Below, piece by piece: positions 1-5,892 of a stretch of 6,288 nt of DNA (positions are counted from its first letter, which is position 1; each line of letters opens with the position of its first letter). The stretch is from positions 21,609-27,896 of the forward strand of contig PAVD01000079.1 of assembly GCA_002712985.1 (NCBI GenBank). The letters run 5' to 3'. The stretch comes from Rhodospirillaceae bacterium (GTDB lineage Bacteria > Pseudomonadota > Alphaproteobacteria > UBA7887). A model generated the notes under the pieces. The model saw nothing but the letters and a program-made list of their open reading frames with translations. It did no database searches and was not told the DNA's origin. A program made the translations under genes and the position numbers.

Positions 1-180
1 TATTCTTGTGTCGCGCGTGGTCCCAATTTATTCGGGGAAGAATCACAAGAAATTCGGACCATTCAGTCTGCCTTAGATCCAGATGGAAGGGGTATCCCAC
101 TGATCGGATTTTTTGCAAACGGAGAAATCTCGAATGACCGCCTTTATACATACACGGGTGTGTTAGCCGTATTTTCCTGA
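1..180 (+). CDS. FIST C-terminal domain protein (3' end only)
   Basis: The last 59 codons of a gene that begins before the window; reading frame 1 is open from base 1 to TGA at 178-180. The visible tail contains IPLIGFFANGEIS (about residues 32-44) followed by an aromatic/threonine-rich end (RLYTYTGVLAVFS). This matches the end of the FIST_C domain, where a G-F-F-x-x-G-E-I core precedes a short strand and the stop. FIST (F-box and intracellular signal transduction) proteins are thought to be cytoplasmic sensors of small ligands, often coupled to chemotaxis, histidine-kinase or cyclic-di-GMP systems; the ligand of this one cannot be told. The N-terminal FIST domain and any fused output domain lie outside the window. 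It converges on polA with 84 bp between the two stops. The family call rests on the short tail only. Confidence 0.72.
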   Translation, partial: YSCVARGPNLFGEESQEIRTIQSALDPDGRGIPLIGFFANGEISNDRLYTYTGVLAVFS

Positions 181-264
181 AAACTCCGTAACTCCCGCAC
201 CACTTCACGCTGCCCAGCCTTCCCCAACGACAATGCTGAGACCTTTCTTATCCACTCTAGAGCC

Positions 265-3051
265 CTAATGTGTCTCCGACCAATTTTCCCCGTAGCCGAT
301 ATCAACTGTGATAGGTACCTGCAACTCCCGCGCTGGTAGTGCAGCACATTCCATTGTCTCAGATACCACTTTTTTTGTTTCCTCAACTTCTGATTCAGGC
401 ACTTCGAACAAGAGTTCATCATGAACTTGCAGGAGCATTTTTGCATTCAGCCCCGCCTCTAAAAGAGCAGATGGCATTTCAATCATGGCTCTTTTAATAA
501 TGTCAGCGGCAGATCCTTGAATTGGCGCGTTAATAGCCTGGCGCTCGGCATAATTGCGCCGAGCAGGATTCTTCTCCCCTATTGCAGGAACATGACAGCG
601 ACTACCAAAAATGGTTTCAACATAACCTTTCGAATGCGCAAATTCCTTTGTTTGGTCCATATAAGCAACGATCCCAGGGTAACGAGCAAAGTACGCCTCT
701 ATATATTGCTTAGCTTCCCTCTGTGGGATTTTCAGAAGATTGGCCAGGCCAAAAGGACTTTGGCCGTAGATGATCCCAAAGTTGATTGCCTTTGCACGAC
801 GGCGAAGCAACGGATCTACATCACTTGCTTCCACATTGAAGACCTGGCTAGCAGTTATCGAATGAATATCTGCACCATTTCTAAACGCGTCAGCCAACAC
901 ACTGATATCTGCTATGTGGGCAAGGAGCCGGAGCTCAATCTGTGAATAATCCGCACTGAGTAGCGTGTGTTTCGGCTCAGCAATAAATGCTCTTCTGATT
1001 TTTCGACCTTCCTCCGTCCGAATAGGAATATTTTGAAGGTTTGGGTCGGTCGATGACAAGCGCCCGGTCGCAGCGCCGACCATGGAATATGAGGTGTGTA
1101 CGCGGCCAGTCATTGGATTAATTTGCCCTATCAGGGCGTCTGTATAGGTACTTTTTAATTTACTTAGCTGCCGCCAATCCAACACTTTCCCGGGGAGCTC
1201 GTGACCGTGCATGTGGAGTTCCTCAAGAACCTCAGCTCCAGTCGCATAAGCGCCGGTTTTGGTCTTTTTTCCTCCAGAAAGACCCAACTCGTCAAATAGT
1301 ATTGCACCTAGTTGCTTGGGAGACCCGATCGTAAATTCTCGGCCCGCCAGCTGATATATTTCAGCAGACAGGACCTCAATTCGTTCTGCAAAATCCTCGG
1401 ACAAGCTTGCTAGAACATTTTGGTCGACTTTGATCCCGGCACTCTCCATTTTTGACAGCACCACTGCAAGAGGTCTTTCTAGGGTCTGGTAGACCGACAC
1501 CATTCTTTCGGAAACAAGACGCGAATTTAAAACGTTAAAAAGACGGAGTGTCACGTCTGCGTCTTCTGCAGCATACTCGCAGGCAGTCGTTAGAGGCACT
1601 TGATCAAAAGAAATCTGTTTTTTGCCAGTACCAACTACCTCTTTATACGGGATAGGATGGATCCCAAGATGTTGCTGAGCCAATACGTCCATCCCATGAT
1701 TTCCACGGCCCGCGTCTAATACAAATGACATAAGCATGGTGTCATCAATCGGGGAAATATTTATGTTATACGGTTCTCGGGCTAACACCGACATATCGTA
1801 CTTTATGTTTTGCCCTATCTTCAAAACACCGCGGTCTTCCAACAACGGTTTTAAGAGTGCAAGTGCTTTTTTTATAGGTATTTGTTTTCGCTTATCCTTA
1901 GTAACACTAGTACCCTCAGACCCGTCCCGATCTAAAAGAGAAACTTCCCCATGGCCCACAGGGATATAACAAGCAGCTCCAGGATTGATAGCAAGCGAAA
2001 CACCCACAAGATCAGCACTCATTGAATCAAGAGAGGTCGTTTCAGTATCAACGGCAACAATCCCGGCACGCATTGCTGCCTCCACCCACTTAGACAAGCC
2101 ATCAACAGTTTGAACAAGTTCATAAGAAGTTTCATTCTCGGATTCCACTTTTGGCAAATCACCGCCGTCACTCTGGCCGCCCAACTCTCTTTCCATTCGT
2201 TTCAACAATGCCTTGAAATCCTGCCTAATAAGAAACGGGCGCAATACATCCAAAACAGGTGGAGACAACGCAAACGAATCAAGTTCCGTGGAGACGGAAA
2301 CATCTGTTTTAAGGCTAACTAGCTCTCGACTGAGTCTTGCGGAATCAGCGTGGTCTTGAAGAGCTTGACGGCGTTTCGGTTGTTTGATCTCTGACGAACG
2401 CTCTAAAAGAGTATCAAGATCTCCATAAATGTTTATCAACTCTGCTGCGATCTTGATACCAATACCCCGAACCCCGGGAACATTGTCCGTGGGATCTCCG
2501 GCAAGCGCTTGAACGTCTATTACCTTTTCTGGAGCCACCCCAAACTTTTCGACAACTTGCGCGGCTTCTATGCGCGCCATCGTCTTAGGATCAATCATAT
2601 CAATGCCATCACCAACCAACTGCATCAGATCCTTATCGCTCGAAACAATCGTCACTCGCCAACCACGCTCCCTTGCCTGGCGGGCATACGTAGCAATAAG
2701 GTCATCAGCTTCATATCCAGCTTTGTCGATAGCTGGGAAACCAAATGCCGTAGTTGCCTCATGAATTATAGAGAACTGTGGCACCAGTTCTTCAGGAGGT
2801 TTGTCCCGATTTGCTTTGTAATTCGGGTAAATTACATGCCGGAAGGTAGGCTCAGGTCTATCAAAGAGTACCGCGAACCCATCACACTCCAGTTCCTGAG
2901 CCAACCTGTAGAGCATGTTGCAAAAACCCAGCACCGCATTGACAGGTGTGCCATCAGAGCGAGTTAGCGGAGGCATTGAGTAAAAAGCACGAAAAATAAA
3001 GCCTGACCCATCAACCAGACAAAGATGTGTAATGGATTTTGTATCAGCCAT
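265..3051 (-). CDS. polA: DNA polymerase I, full length with 5' nuclease and proofreading domains
   Basis: Fills gaps and removes RNA primers during lagging-strand synthesis and excision repair, in the cytoplasm. With the ATG at 3051 it has 928 residues, the same length as the E. coli enzyme. The N-terminal 5' nuclease (about 7-300) shows VDGSG, the FDRPEPTFRH...YKANR segment, SSDKDLMQL and the DPTDNVPGVRGIG helix-hairpin region. The 3'-5' exonuclease (about 310-515) keeps its acidic residues: DTE (D335, E337), NIKYD (D419) and YAAED (Y493, D497), so proofreading should work. The polymerase domain has GRLSSTDPNLQNIP, motif A DYSQIELR (D701), motif B RRRAKAINFGIIYG (K754, F758, Y762) and motif C VHDELLFEV (H877, D878). 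ATG 3051 is preferred because GAGGG lies 8 nt upstream and the protein then starts MADTKSITHLCLVDGSG. A TTG at 3096 would add 15 residues unlike the family. Stop is TAG. Divergent from the MFS gene. Confidence 0.98.
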   Translation of the reverse strand: MADTKSITHLCLVDGSGFIFRAFYSMPPLTRSDGTPVNAVLGFCNMLYRLAQELECDGFAVLFDRPEPTFRHVIYPNYKANRDKPPEELVPQFSIIHEATTAFGFPAIDKAGYEADDLIATYARQARERGWRVTIVSSDKDLMQLVGDGIDMIDPKTMARIEAAQVVEKFGVAPEKVIDVQALAGDPTDNVPGVRGIGIKIAAELINIYGDLDTLLERSSEIKQPKRRQALQDHADSARLSRELVSLKTDVSVSTELDSFALSPPVLDVLRPFLIRQDFKALLKRMERELGGQSDGGDLPKVESENETSYELVQTVDGLSKWVEAAMRAGIVAVDTETTSLDSMSADLVGVSLAINPGAACYIPVGHGEVSLLDRDGSEGTSVTKDKRKQIPIKKALALLKPLLEDRGVLKIGQNIKYDMSVLAREPYNINISPIDDTMLMSFVLDAGRGNHGMDVLAQQHLGIHPIPYKEVVGTGKKQISFDQVPLTTACEYAAEDADVTLRLFNVLNSRLVSERMVSVYQTLERPLAVVLSKMESAGIKVDQNVLASLSEDFAERIEVLSAEIYQLAGREFTIGSPKQLGAILFDELGLSGGKKTKTGAYATGAEVLEELHMHGHELPGKVLDWRQLSKLKSTYTDALIGQINPMTGRVHTSYSMVGAATGRLSSTDPNLQNIPIRTEEGRKIRRAFIAEPKHTLLSADYSQIELRLLAHIADISVLADAFRNGADIHSITASQVFNVEASDVDPLLRRRAKAINFGIIYGQSPFGLANLLKIPQREAKQYIEAYFARYPGIVAYMDQTKEFAHSKGYVETIFGSRCHVPAIGEKNPARRNYAERQAINAPIQGSAADIIKRAMIEMPSALLEAGLNAKMLLQVHDELLFEVPESEVEETKKVVSETMECAALPARELQVPITVDIGYGENWSETH

Positions 3052-3059
3052 GGATCCAA

Positions 3060-3064
3060 CCCTC
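3060..3064 (-). promoter_or_regulatory. Ribosome binding site that sets the polA start
   Basis: On the minus strand GAGGG lies 8 nt before the ATG at 3051. The alternative in-frame starts upstream (TTG at 3096, ATG at 3084) have no comparable site at good spacing, so this supports the 928-residue protein. Confidence 0.55.
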
Positions 3065-3110
3065 GAAAAGCCTTTTGTGACCATGCCGTAAGTCAACTTC
3101 TGAGTCGAGT

Positions 3111-3129
3111 GTGCGTAAAATCAGCGCAC
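3111..3129. repeat. Small dyad between polA and the MFS gene
   Basis: GTGCG (3111-3115) and CGCAC (3125-3129) form a perfect 5-bp inverted repeat around a 9-bp AT-rich centre, in the 116-bp gap between two divergent genes. The position suits an operator acting on either gene, but arms of 5 bp are weak evidence. No regulator gene is seen beside it. Confidence 0.25.
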
Positions 3130-3153
3130 TTCATTTCTGACTAAAAATCACTG

Positions 3154-3159
3154 TATGCT
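3154..3159 (+). promoter_or_regulatory. Possible -10 element placing the MFS transcript start at its ATG
   Basis: TATGCT matches the -10 consensus in four of six positions and ends 8 bases before the ATG at 3168. A start site 6-9 bases downstream would fall on or next to that ATG, giving a leaderless mRNA. No Shine-Dalgarno sequence is seen before the ATG, which fits. No good -35 hexamer is visible 16-18 bp upstream, so this is tentative. Confidence 0.3.
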
Positions 3160-3167
3160 GCGTGCGA

Positions 3168-4382
3168 ATGGAAAATAAACTGCCTTCTTCTCGTGATCCC
3201 GAAACCAAAATTGTAACAGGACATCCGGCCGTTCCTCCAGGAATTCGTCTCGCTCTTTTTTATGCGACCACATTCTTTGTTATCGGTATTTACATGCCTT
3301 TTTGGCCAGCATGGCTAAGTAGTAACGGACTAGGACCTACCGAAATAGGGATTTTATTGTCTATTACCACTTGGACCCGAGTTGTTATGGGTCCTCTAGT
3401 CGCCCAAGCCGCGGATAGACTTGGCCGACGCAAGCCGTTCATGATTGGTTTAGGATTCATGACGTTGGTCACTTTTTTCCTTTTCACATATGCTGGTAGT
3501 TTTTTTGAATTCGCGGCCATATCATTTCTACTGGGATGTAGCTTCGCTCCCATGATCCCGCTGGCTGAAACCACCACTTTAAGCGTCGCAGCGCATCGCG
3601 GACTCGACTATGGCAGGATTAGACTGTGGGGTTCGCTAACATTTATTGCAGCATCGTGGGGTGGCGGTCTTTGGCTAGCTGGACGCACCGAAAACGCTAT
3701 TTTGCCGTTACTCCTTGTTGGATCCGTGAGCATTCTATTTGCTTGCCTCGTCTTGCCAGATGTGCAGTTTTCAAGGATCCAAACTACGCGCGCACCGATC
3801 CGAAGGTTGCTTCGATCGCCAGTTTTCGTTTTATTTCTTGCCGCTGCCGGCCTTATTCAAGGTAGCCACGCCGCCTTTTATGGGTTTTCCACTATTCATT
3901 GGCGCACCATAGGACTTAGTGACCAGATTATTGGACTTTTATGGGCAATTGGGGTTGGGGCAGAAGTGCTCCTGTTTGCTGTGAGCCGTGCAATACTGCG
4001 ACATATAGACGTCACGCAACTCCTGTTGATTGGTGCTGCGGCAGCTATTGCGCGGTGGATTTCCATGGCATATTTCGAAGATTTCCTGATACTCATACTC
4101 ATACAAACGCTACACGCCTTGACTTTTGGGGCCACGCATCTTGCGTGTCTTCATTTCATACAAAAAGCTGCCCCCTTGGCTAGCACGACCACCGCGCAAG
4201 CACTTTATTCCGCCCTTGGACTAGGCGTTGCATCCGCACTAATGATGGCAGTTGCTGGTAGAATTTACGACCACCACCAGAGCGGTGTTTTTCTTGTAAT
4301 GGCAGCTGCAGCATTCGCCGGAGGAACGGGTGCACTGATTCTTCAAAAAAAATGGCATGGCGGGCAATTATGGGCGAGCTAA
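3168..4382 (+). CDS. MFS transporter, 3-phenylpropionate/HcaT-like family
   Basis: An inner-membrane secondary transporter of 404 residues with about 12 hydrophobic segments after a polar N-terminus of about 25 residues. The MFS motif A loop between helices 2 and 3 is DRLGRRKP (83-90). The segment LDYGRIRLWGSLTF (146-159) at helix 5 and the IQTLHALTFGATHLACLHFIQ stretch (about 312-332) are typical of the MFS_1_like/PPP family that includes E. coli HcaT. Substrate is unknown: HcaT is assigned to 3-phenylpropionate, but most homologues are untested and no aromatic-acid catabolic gene lies nearby. The start is ATG 3168 or the GTG two codons upstream (3162); neither has a clear ribosome binding site. 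Its end faces the end of the zinc-finger gene, 52 bp away, with no strong terminator between. A short hydrophilic tail (QKKWHGGQLWAS) closes the protein. Confidence 0.9.
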   Translation: MENKLPSSRDPETKIVTGHPAVPPGIRLALFYATTFFVIGIYMPFWPAWLSSNGLGPTEIGILLSITTWTRVVMGPLVAQAADRLGRRKPFMIGLGFMTLVTFFLFTYAGSFFEFAAISFLLGCSFAPMIPLAETTTLSVAAHRGLDYGRIRLWGSLTFIAASWGGGLWLAGRTENAILPLLLVGSVSILFACLVLPDVQFSRIQTTRAPIRRLLRSPVFVLFLAAAGLIQGSHAAFYGFSTIHWRTIGLSDQIIGLLWAIGVGAEVLLFAVSRAILRHIDVTQLLLIGAAAAIARWISMAYFEDFLILILIQTLHALTFGATHLACLHFIQKAAPLASTTTAQALYSALGLGVASALMMAVAGRIYDHHQSGVFLVMAAAAFAGGTGALILQKKWHGGQLWAS

Positions 4383-4434
4383 CTCCTTTTTTGCTGTCGC
4401 ACGCGAGAATATCGGAGATCAAATATCAAGCTCT

Positions 4435-4596
4435 TCAGCCGTCCTGGCTAAGTTTGTAGCAGCGTCCACAGTAGGGACAGGTAATTTCCTGGGAATGTCC
4501 AATTTTCAAATGAACCCTTGGGTGCCCAAGAGATACATCGCCGCCATCACATACCACGTTTCGATCAGGCACTAAGGTAGTTTCGGTATCATCCAA
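4435..4596 (-). CDS. zf-CHCC zinc-finger protein (NDUFS6-like)
   Basis: A 53-residue protein. It carries the four presumed zinc ligands of the zf-CHCC family in order: C16 (VVCDGG), H25 (LGHPRVHLKIG), C40 and C43 (ITCPYCGRCY); C46 is an extra cysteine. The pattern CDGG...GHPRV.L...CPYCGR is diagnostic. Mitochondrial NDUFS6 has this fold and is a complex I subunit, and alphaproteobacterial homologues are often linked to the same enzyme; a role here in complex I assembly or stability is inference. No nuo gene is in the window. There is no ATG: an in-frame stop lies two codons upstream of TTG 4596, and GGTGA sits 6 nt before this TTG, so TTG is the likely start. GTG 4572 would leave 45 residues and still include every ligand. 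The gene converges on the MFS gene and diverges from the ABC gene. Confidence 0.85.
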   Translation of the reverse strand: MDDTETTLVPDRNVVCDGGDVSLGHPRVHLKIGHSQEITCPYCGRCYKLSQDG

Positions 4597-4601
4597 AATG
4601 T

Positions 4602-4636
4602 TTCACCGTCAGATACAAAAAAACTGTATTCACCGT
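4602..4636. repeat. Two direct copies of TTCACCGT upstream of the zinc-finger gene
   Basis: Identical 8-bp copies lie at 4602-4609 and 4629-4636, with starts 27 bp apart (read ACGGTGAA on the minus strand). One overlaps the ribosome binding site of the zinc-finger gene and the other lies in the spacer of its candidate promoter. They could be operator half-sites, or chance. Confidence 0.35.
4603..4607 (-). promoter_or_regulatory. Ribosome binding site supporting the TTG start of the zinc-finger gene
   Basis: GGTGA on the minus strand, exactly complementary to the UCACC of the 16S rRNA tail, ends 6 nt before the TTG at 4596. It decides the choice of this rare start over GTG 4572. It overlaps one copy of the TTCACCGT repeat. 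Confidence 0.5.
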
Positions 4637-4651
4637 GGCGAATTAGCACAA
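4623..4651 (-). promoter_or_regulatory. Candidate promoter of the zinc-finger gene
   Basis: On the minus strand TTGTGC (4646-4651) and TACAGT (4623-4628) are separated by exactly 17 bp. They match the sigma-70 hexamers in three and four of six positions. The predicted start near 4616 would give a leader of about 20 nt before the TTG. The spacing is ideal but the hexamers are weak. Confidence 0.3.
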
Positions 4652-4710
4652 GGCATGATATCCGTCTTCGTATAACACGCAAGAACCAAAGCGAAATATC
4701 GTTACATAAC

Positions 4711-5664
4711 ATGCAAAAAAATGATGTCATGCCTGAGTTTGCAATTCGTACCCGAAACTTGAGAAAAACGTATTCTGCGGGACGCGAAGACCTAGTAGAA
4801 GCGCTAAAGGGCATTGACTTAGATATTCCACGCGGGTCGATCTTTGGCTTATTAGGGCCCAATGGTGCTGGAAAATCTACTTTTATAAATATCCTAGCAG
4901 GCCTAGTGATTAAAACATCCGGCAGTGTTGACATCTGGGGAAATGATATCGTGACTGCTCGCCGGCAAGCTAGCTCCGCAATTGGGATTGTGCCCCAGGA
5001 AATAACCGTCGATCCCTTTTTTACACCGCGTGAGACCTTGGAGTTGCAAGCCGGCTATTATGGCGTTCCGGCATCAGAACGTCATACCTTAGAAATTCTC
5101 GTCGCCCTTGGTTTAGCGGACAAAGCTGAGGCGTATACCAGGAGACTATCGGGTGGGATGAGACGACGCTTAATGGTGGCTAAAGCATTAGTCCATCGCC
5201 CGCCCATACTAGTGCTTGATGAACCTACAGCGGGAGTGGACGTTGAGCTGCGGACTCAGCTTTGGGAGTATGTGAGACGCTTGAATGACTCGGGGACAAC
5301 CGTGCTGTTAACCACACATTACCTTGAAGAAGCGGAAAAGATGTGTGACCGGATCGCAATAATTGACAATGGGGACGTCGTCGCCTGCGACGAAACCACC
5401 ACTCTCGTGCAGAAGCTAGACAGAAAAGAAATATCCATTACTGTGCTCGAGACTATAGATACCGTTCCAAACTCCCTAAAACGTTTAGGAGCTCAGCTGG
5501 AATCTTCACGGACTTTAGTTATTAAATATCGTCCAAGTGAATTAGAAATAGCACAAGTTTTGCATGCGATAGAACTTGCCGGACTGTCGGTTGCTGACCT
5601 GTCAGTTAACGAACCGGCGTTAGAAGACCTCTTCTTAGAAATAACCGGCAAAGGTACGATCTGA
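4711..5664 (+). CDS. ABC-2 type exporter, ATP-binding protein
   Basis: A 317-residue cytoplasmic ATPase of the CcmA/YadG/DrrA type, which powers export through a separate ABC-2 permease. In order: Walker A GPNGAGKST (49-57), Q-loop Q96 (VPQE), signature LSGGM (146-150), Walker B ILVLDEP (166-172, catalytic E171), D-loop AGVD (174-177) and switch H203 (TTHYLEEAE). All ATPase residues are intact. The C-terminal extension (about 235-317) ends in EPALEDLFLEITG, the usual tail of drug- and polysaccharide-type members. The substrate cannot be told. A permease gene usually follows directly; here the tRNA and an integrase follow, and none lies upstream, so the partner is outside the window. ATG 4729 (311 residues, MPEFAIRTRNLRKTY) is an equally possible start; neither ATG has a Shine-Dalgarno sequence. 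A TATAAC at 4671-4676 could be a -10 element but lacks a -35. Confidence 0.93.
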   Translation: MQKNDVMPEFAIRTRNLRKTYSAGREDLVEALKGIDLDIPRGSIFGLLGPNGAGKSTFINILAGLVIKTSGSVDIWGNDIVTARRQASSAIGIVPQEITVDPFFTPRETLELQAGYYGVPASERHTLEILVALGLADKAEAYTRRLSGGMRRRLMVAKALVHRPPILVLDEPTAGVDVELRTQLWEYVRRLNDSGTTVLLTTHYLEEAEKMCDRIAIIDNGDVVACDETTTLVQKLDRKEISITVLETIDTVPNSLKRLGAQLESSRTLVIKYRPSELEIAQVLHAIELAGLSVADLSVNEPALEDLFLEITGKGTI

Positions 5665-5733
5665 GCCTGTATGTCTGGACAGGATTCGGGTAAGCTAAGC
5701 GTGAACCGATTAAGGTGAGGTCGCAACCATTCG

Positions 5734-5810
<77 letters not shown>

Positions 5811-5817
5811 GTTTTTT
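5811..5817 (+). terminator. T-run after the tRNA, possible transcript end
   Basis: GTTTTTT follows the encoded CCA directly. A run of six T after the folded tRNA arm could end tRNA transcription and insulate the integrase gene. There is no separate hairpin, so this is weak. Confidence 0.3.
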
Positions 5818-5829
5818 CAATGCATTAGC

Positions 5830-5840
5830 CGCTTATAGCG
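5830..5840. repeat. Short palindrome upstream of the integrase
   Basis: CGCT-TAT-AGCG is a perfect 4-bp inverted repeat with a 3-bp centre, between the tRNA and the integrase. It could be a protein-binding half-site pair; alone it proves nothing. Confidence 0.2.
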
Positions 5841-5853
5841 AATTGTTGAATTT

Positions 5854-5892
5854 CCATTTCCTCCACTATTCCTCCACAGGAGTTGGAAATGG
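5854..5892 (+). promoter_or_regulatory. Integrase ribosome binding site and start codon within an inverted repeat
   Basis: AGGAG (5878-5882) lies 6 nt before ATG 5889, a strong translation start. CCATTTCC (5854-5861) is the exact reverse complement of GGAAATGG (5885-5892), which contains the start codon. TCC (5862-5864) can also pair with GGA (5879-5881) of the ribosome binding site. If transcribed together, the hairpin would hide both the ribosome binding site and the ATG. This is read from sequence only; whether the transcript begins upstream of 5854 is unknown. Confidence 0.4.
5858..5877. repeat. Tandem 9-bp repeat TTCCTCCAC
   Basis: TTCCTCCAC occurs at 5858-5866 and again at 5869-5877, a period of 11 bp, about one helical turn. 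Same-face spacing beside an attachment site fits arm-type binding sites for the integrase or an excisionase. Each copy also contains CCTCC, which can pair with the AGGAG ribosome binding site at 5878-5882. Confidence 0.55.

Noticed and set aside
172..183. TTTTCCTGAAAA palindrome at the FIST stop as a bidirectional terminator
   Set aside because: The stem is A/T only and about 4 bp; it would not be stable.
144..446. Minus-strand open frame of 100 codons at the polA 3' end
   Set aside because: It lies in another frame of the polA end and antisense to the FIST tail; the product is cysteine/lysine-rich with no family resemblance.
517..945. Plus-strand open frame of 142 codons inside polA
   Set aside because: Antisense to the conserved polymerase-domain region of polA; no recognisable motif and unsupported start. 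A coding shadow.
2509..2967. Plus-strand open frame of 152 codons inside polA
   Set aside because: Antisense to the 5' nuclease domain, with no domain or ribosome binding site; the polA frame explains the sequence fully.
265..3051. Possible exonuclease-dead or otherwise unusual PolA
   Set aside because: All proofreading acids (D335, E337, D419, Y493, D497), the 5' nuclease motifs and polymerase motifs A, B and C are present; it is an ordinary full-length enzyme.
4376..4392. GAG-CTAA-CTC followed by a T-run as a terminator for the MFS gene
   Set aside because: The stem is only 3 bp, so it is too weak to call despite the six T's at 4387-4392.
4357..4575. Plus-strand open frame of 72 codons after the MFS gene
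   Set aside because: It lies opposite the zf-CHCC gene, whose ligand pattern is clear; no homology is recognisable in the plus-strand product.
4572..4934. Minus-strand open frame of 120 codons across the ABC gene start
   Set aside because: Antisense to the Walker A region of the ABC ATPase and overlapping the zinc-finger gene start; no protein features. The zinc-finger frame next to it is the real gene.
5666..5683. CCTGT-N8-ACAGG hairpin after the ABC gene as a terminator
   Set aside because: A 5-bp stem with no following T-run; not an intrinsic terminator by sequence.
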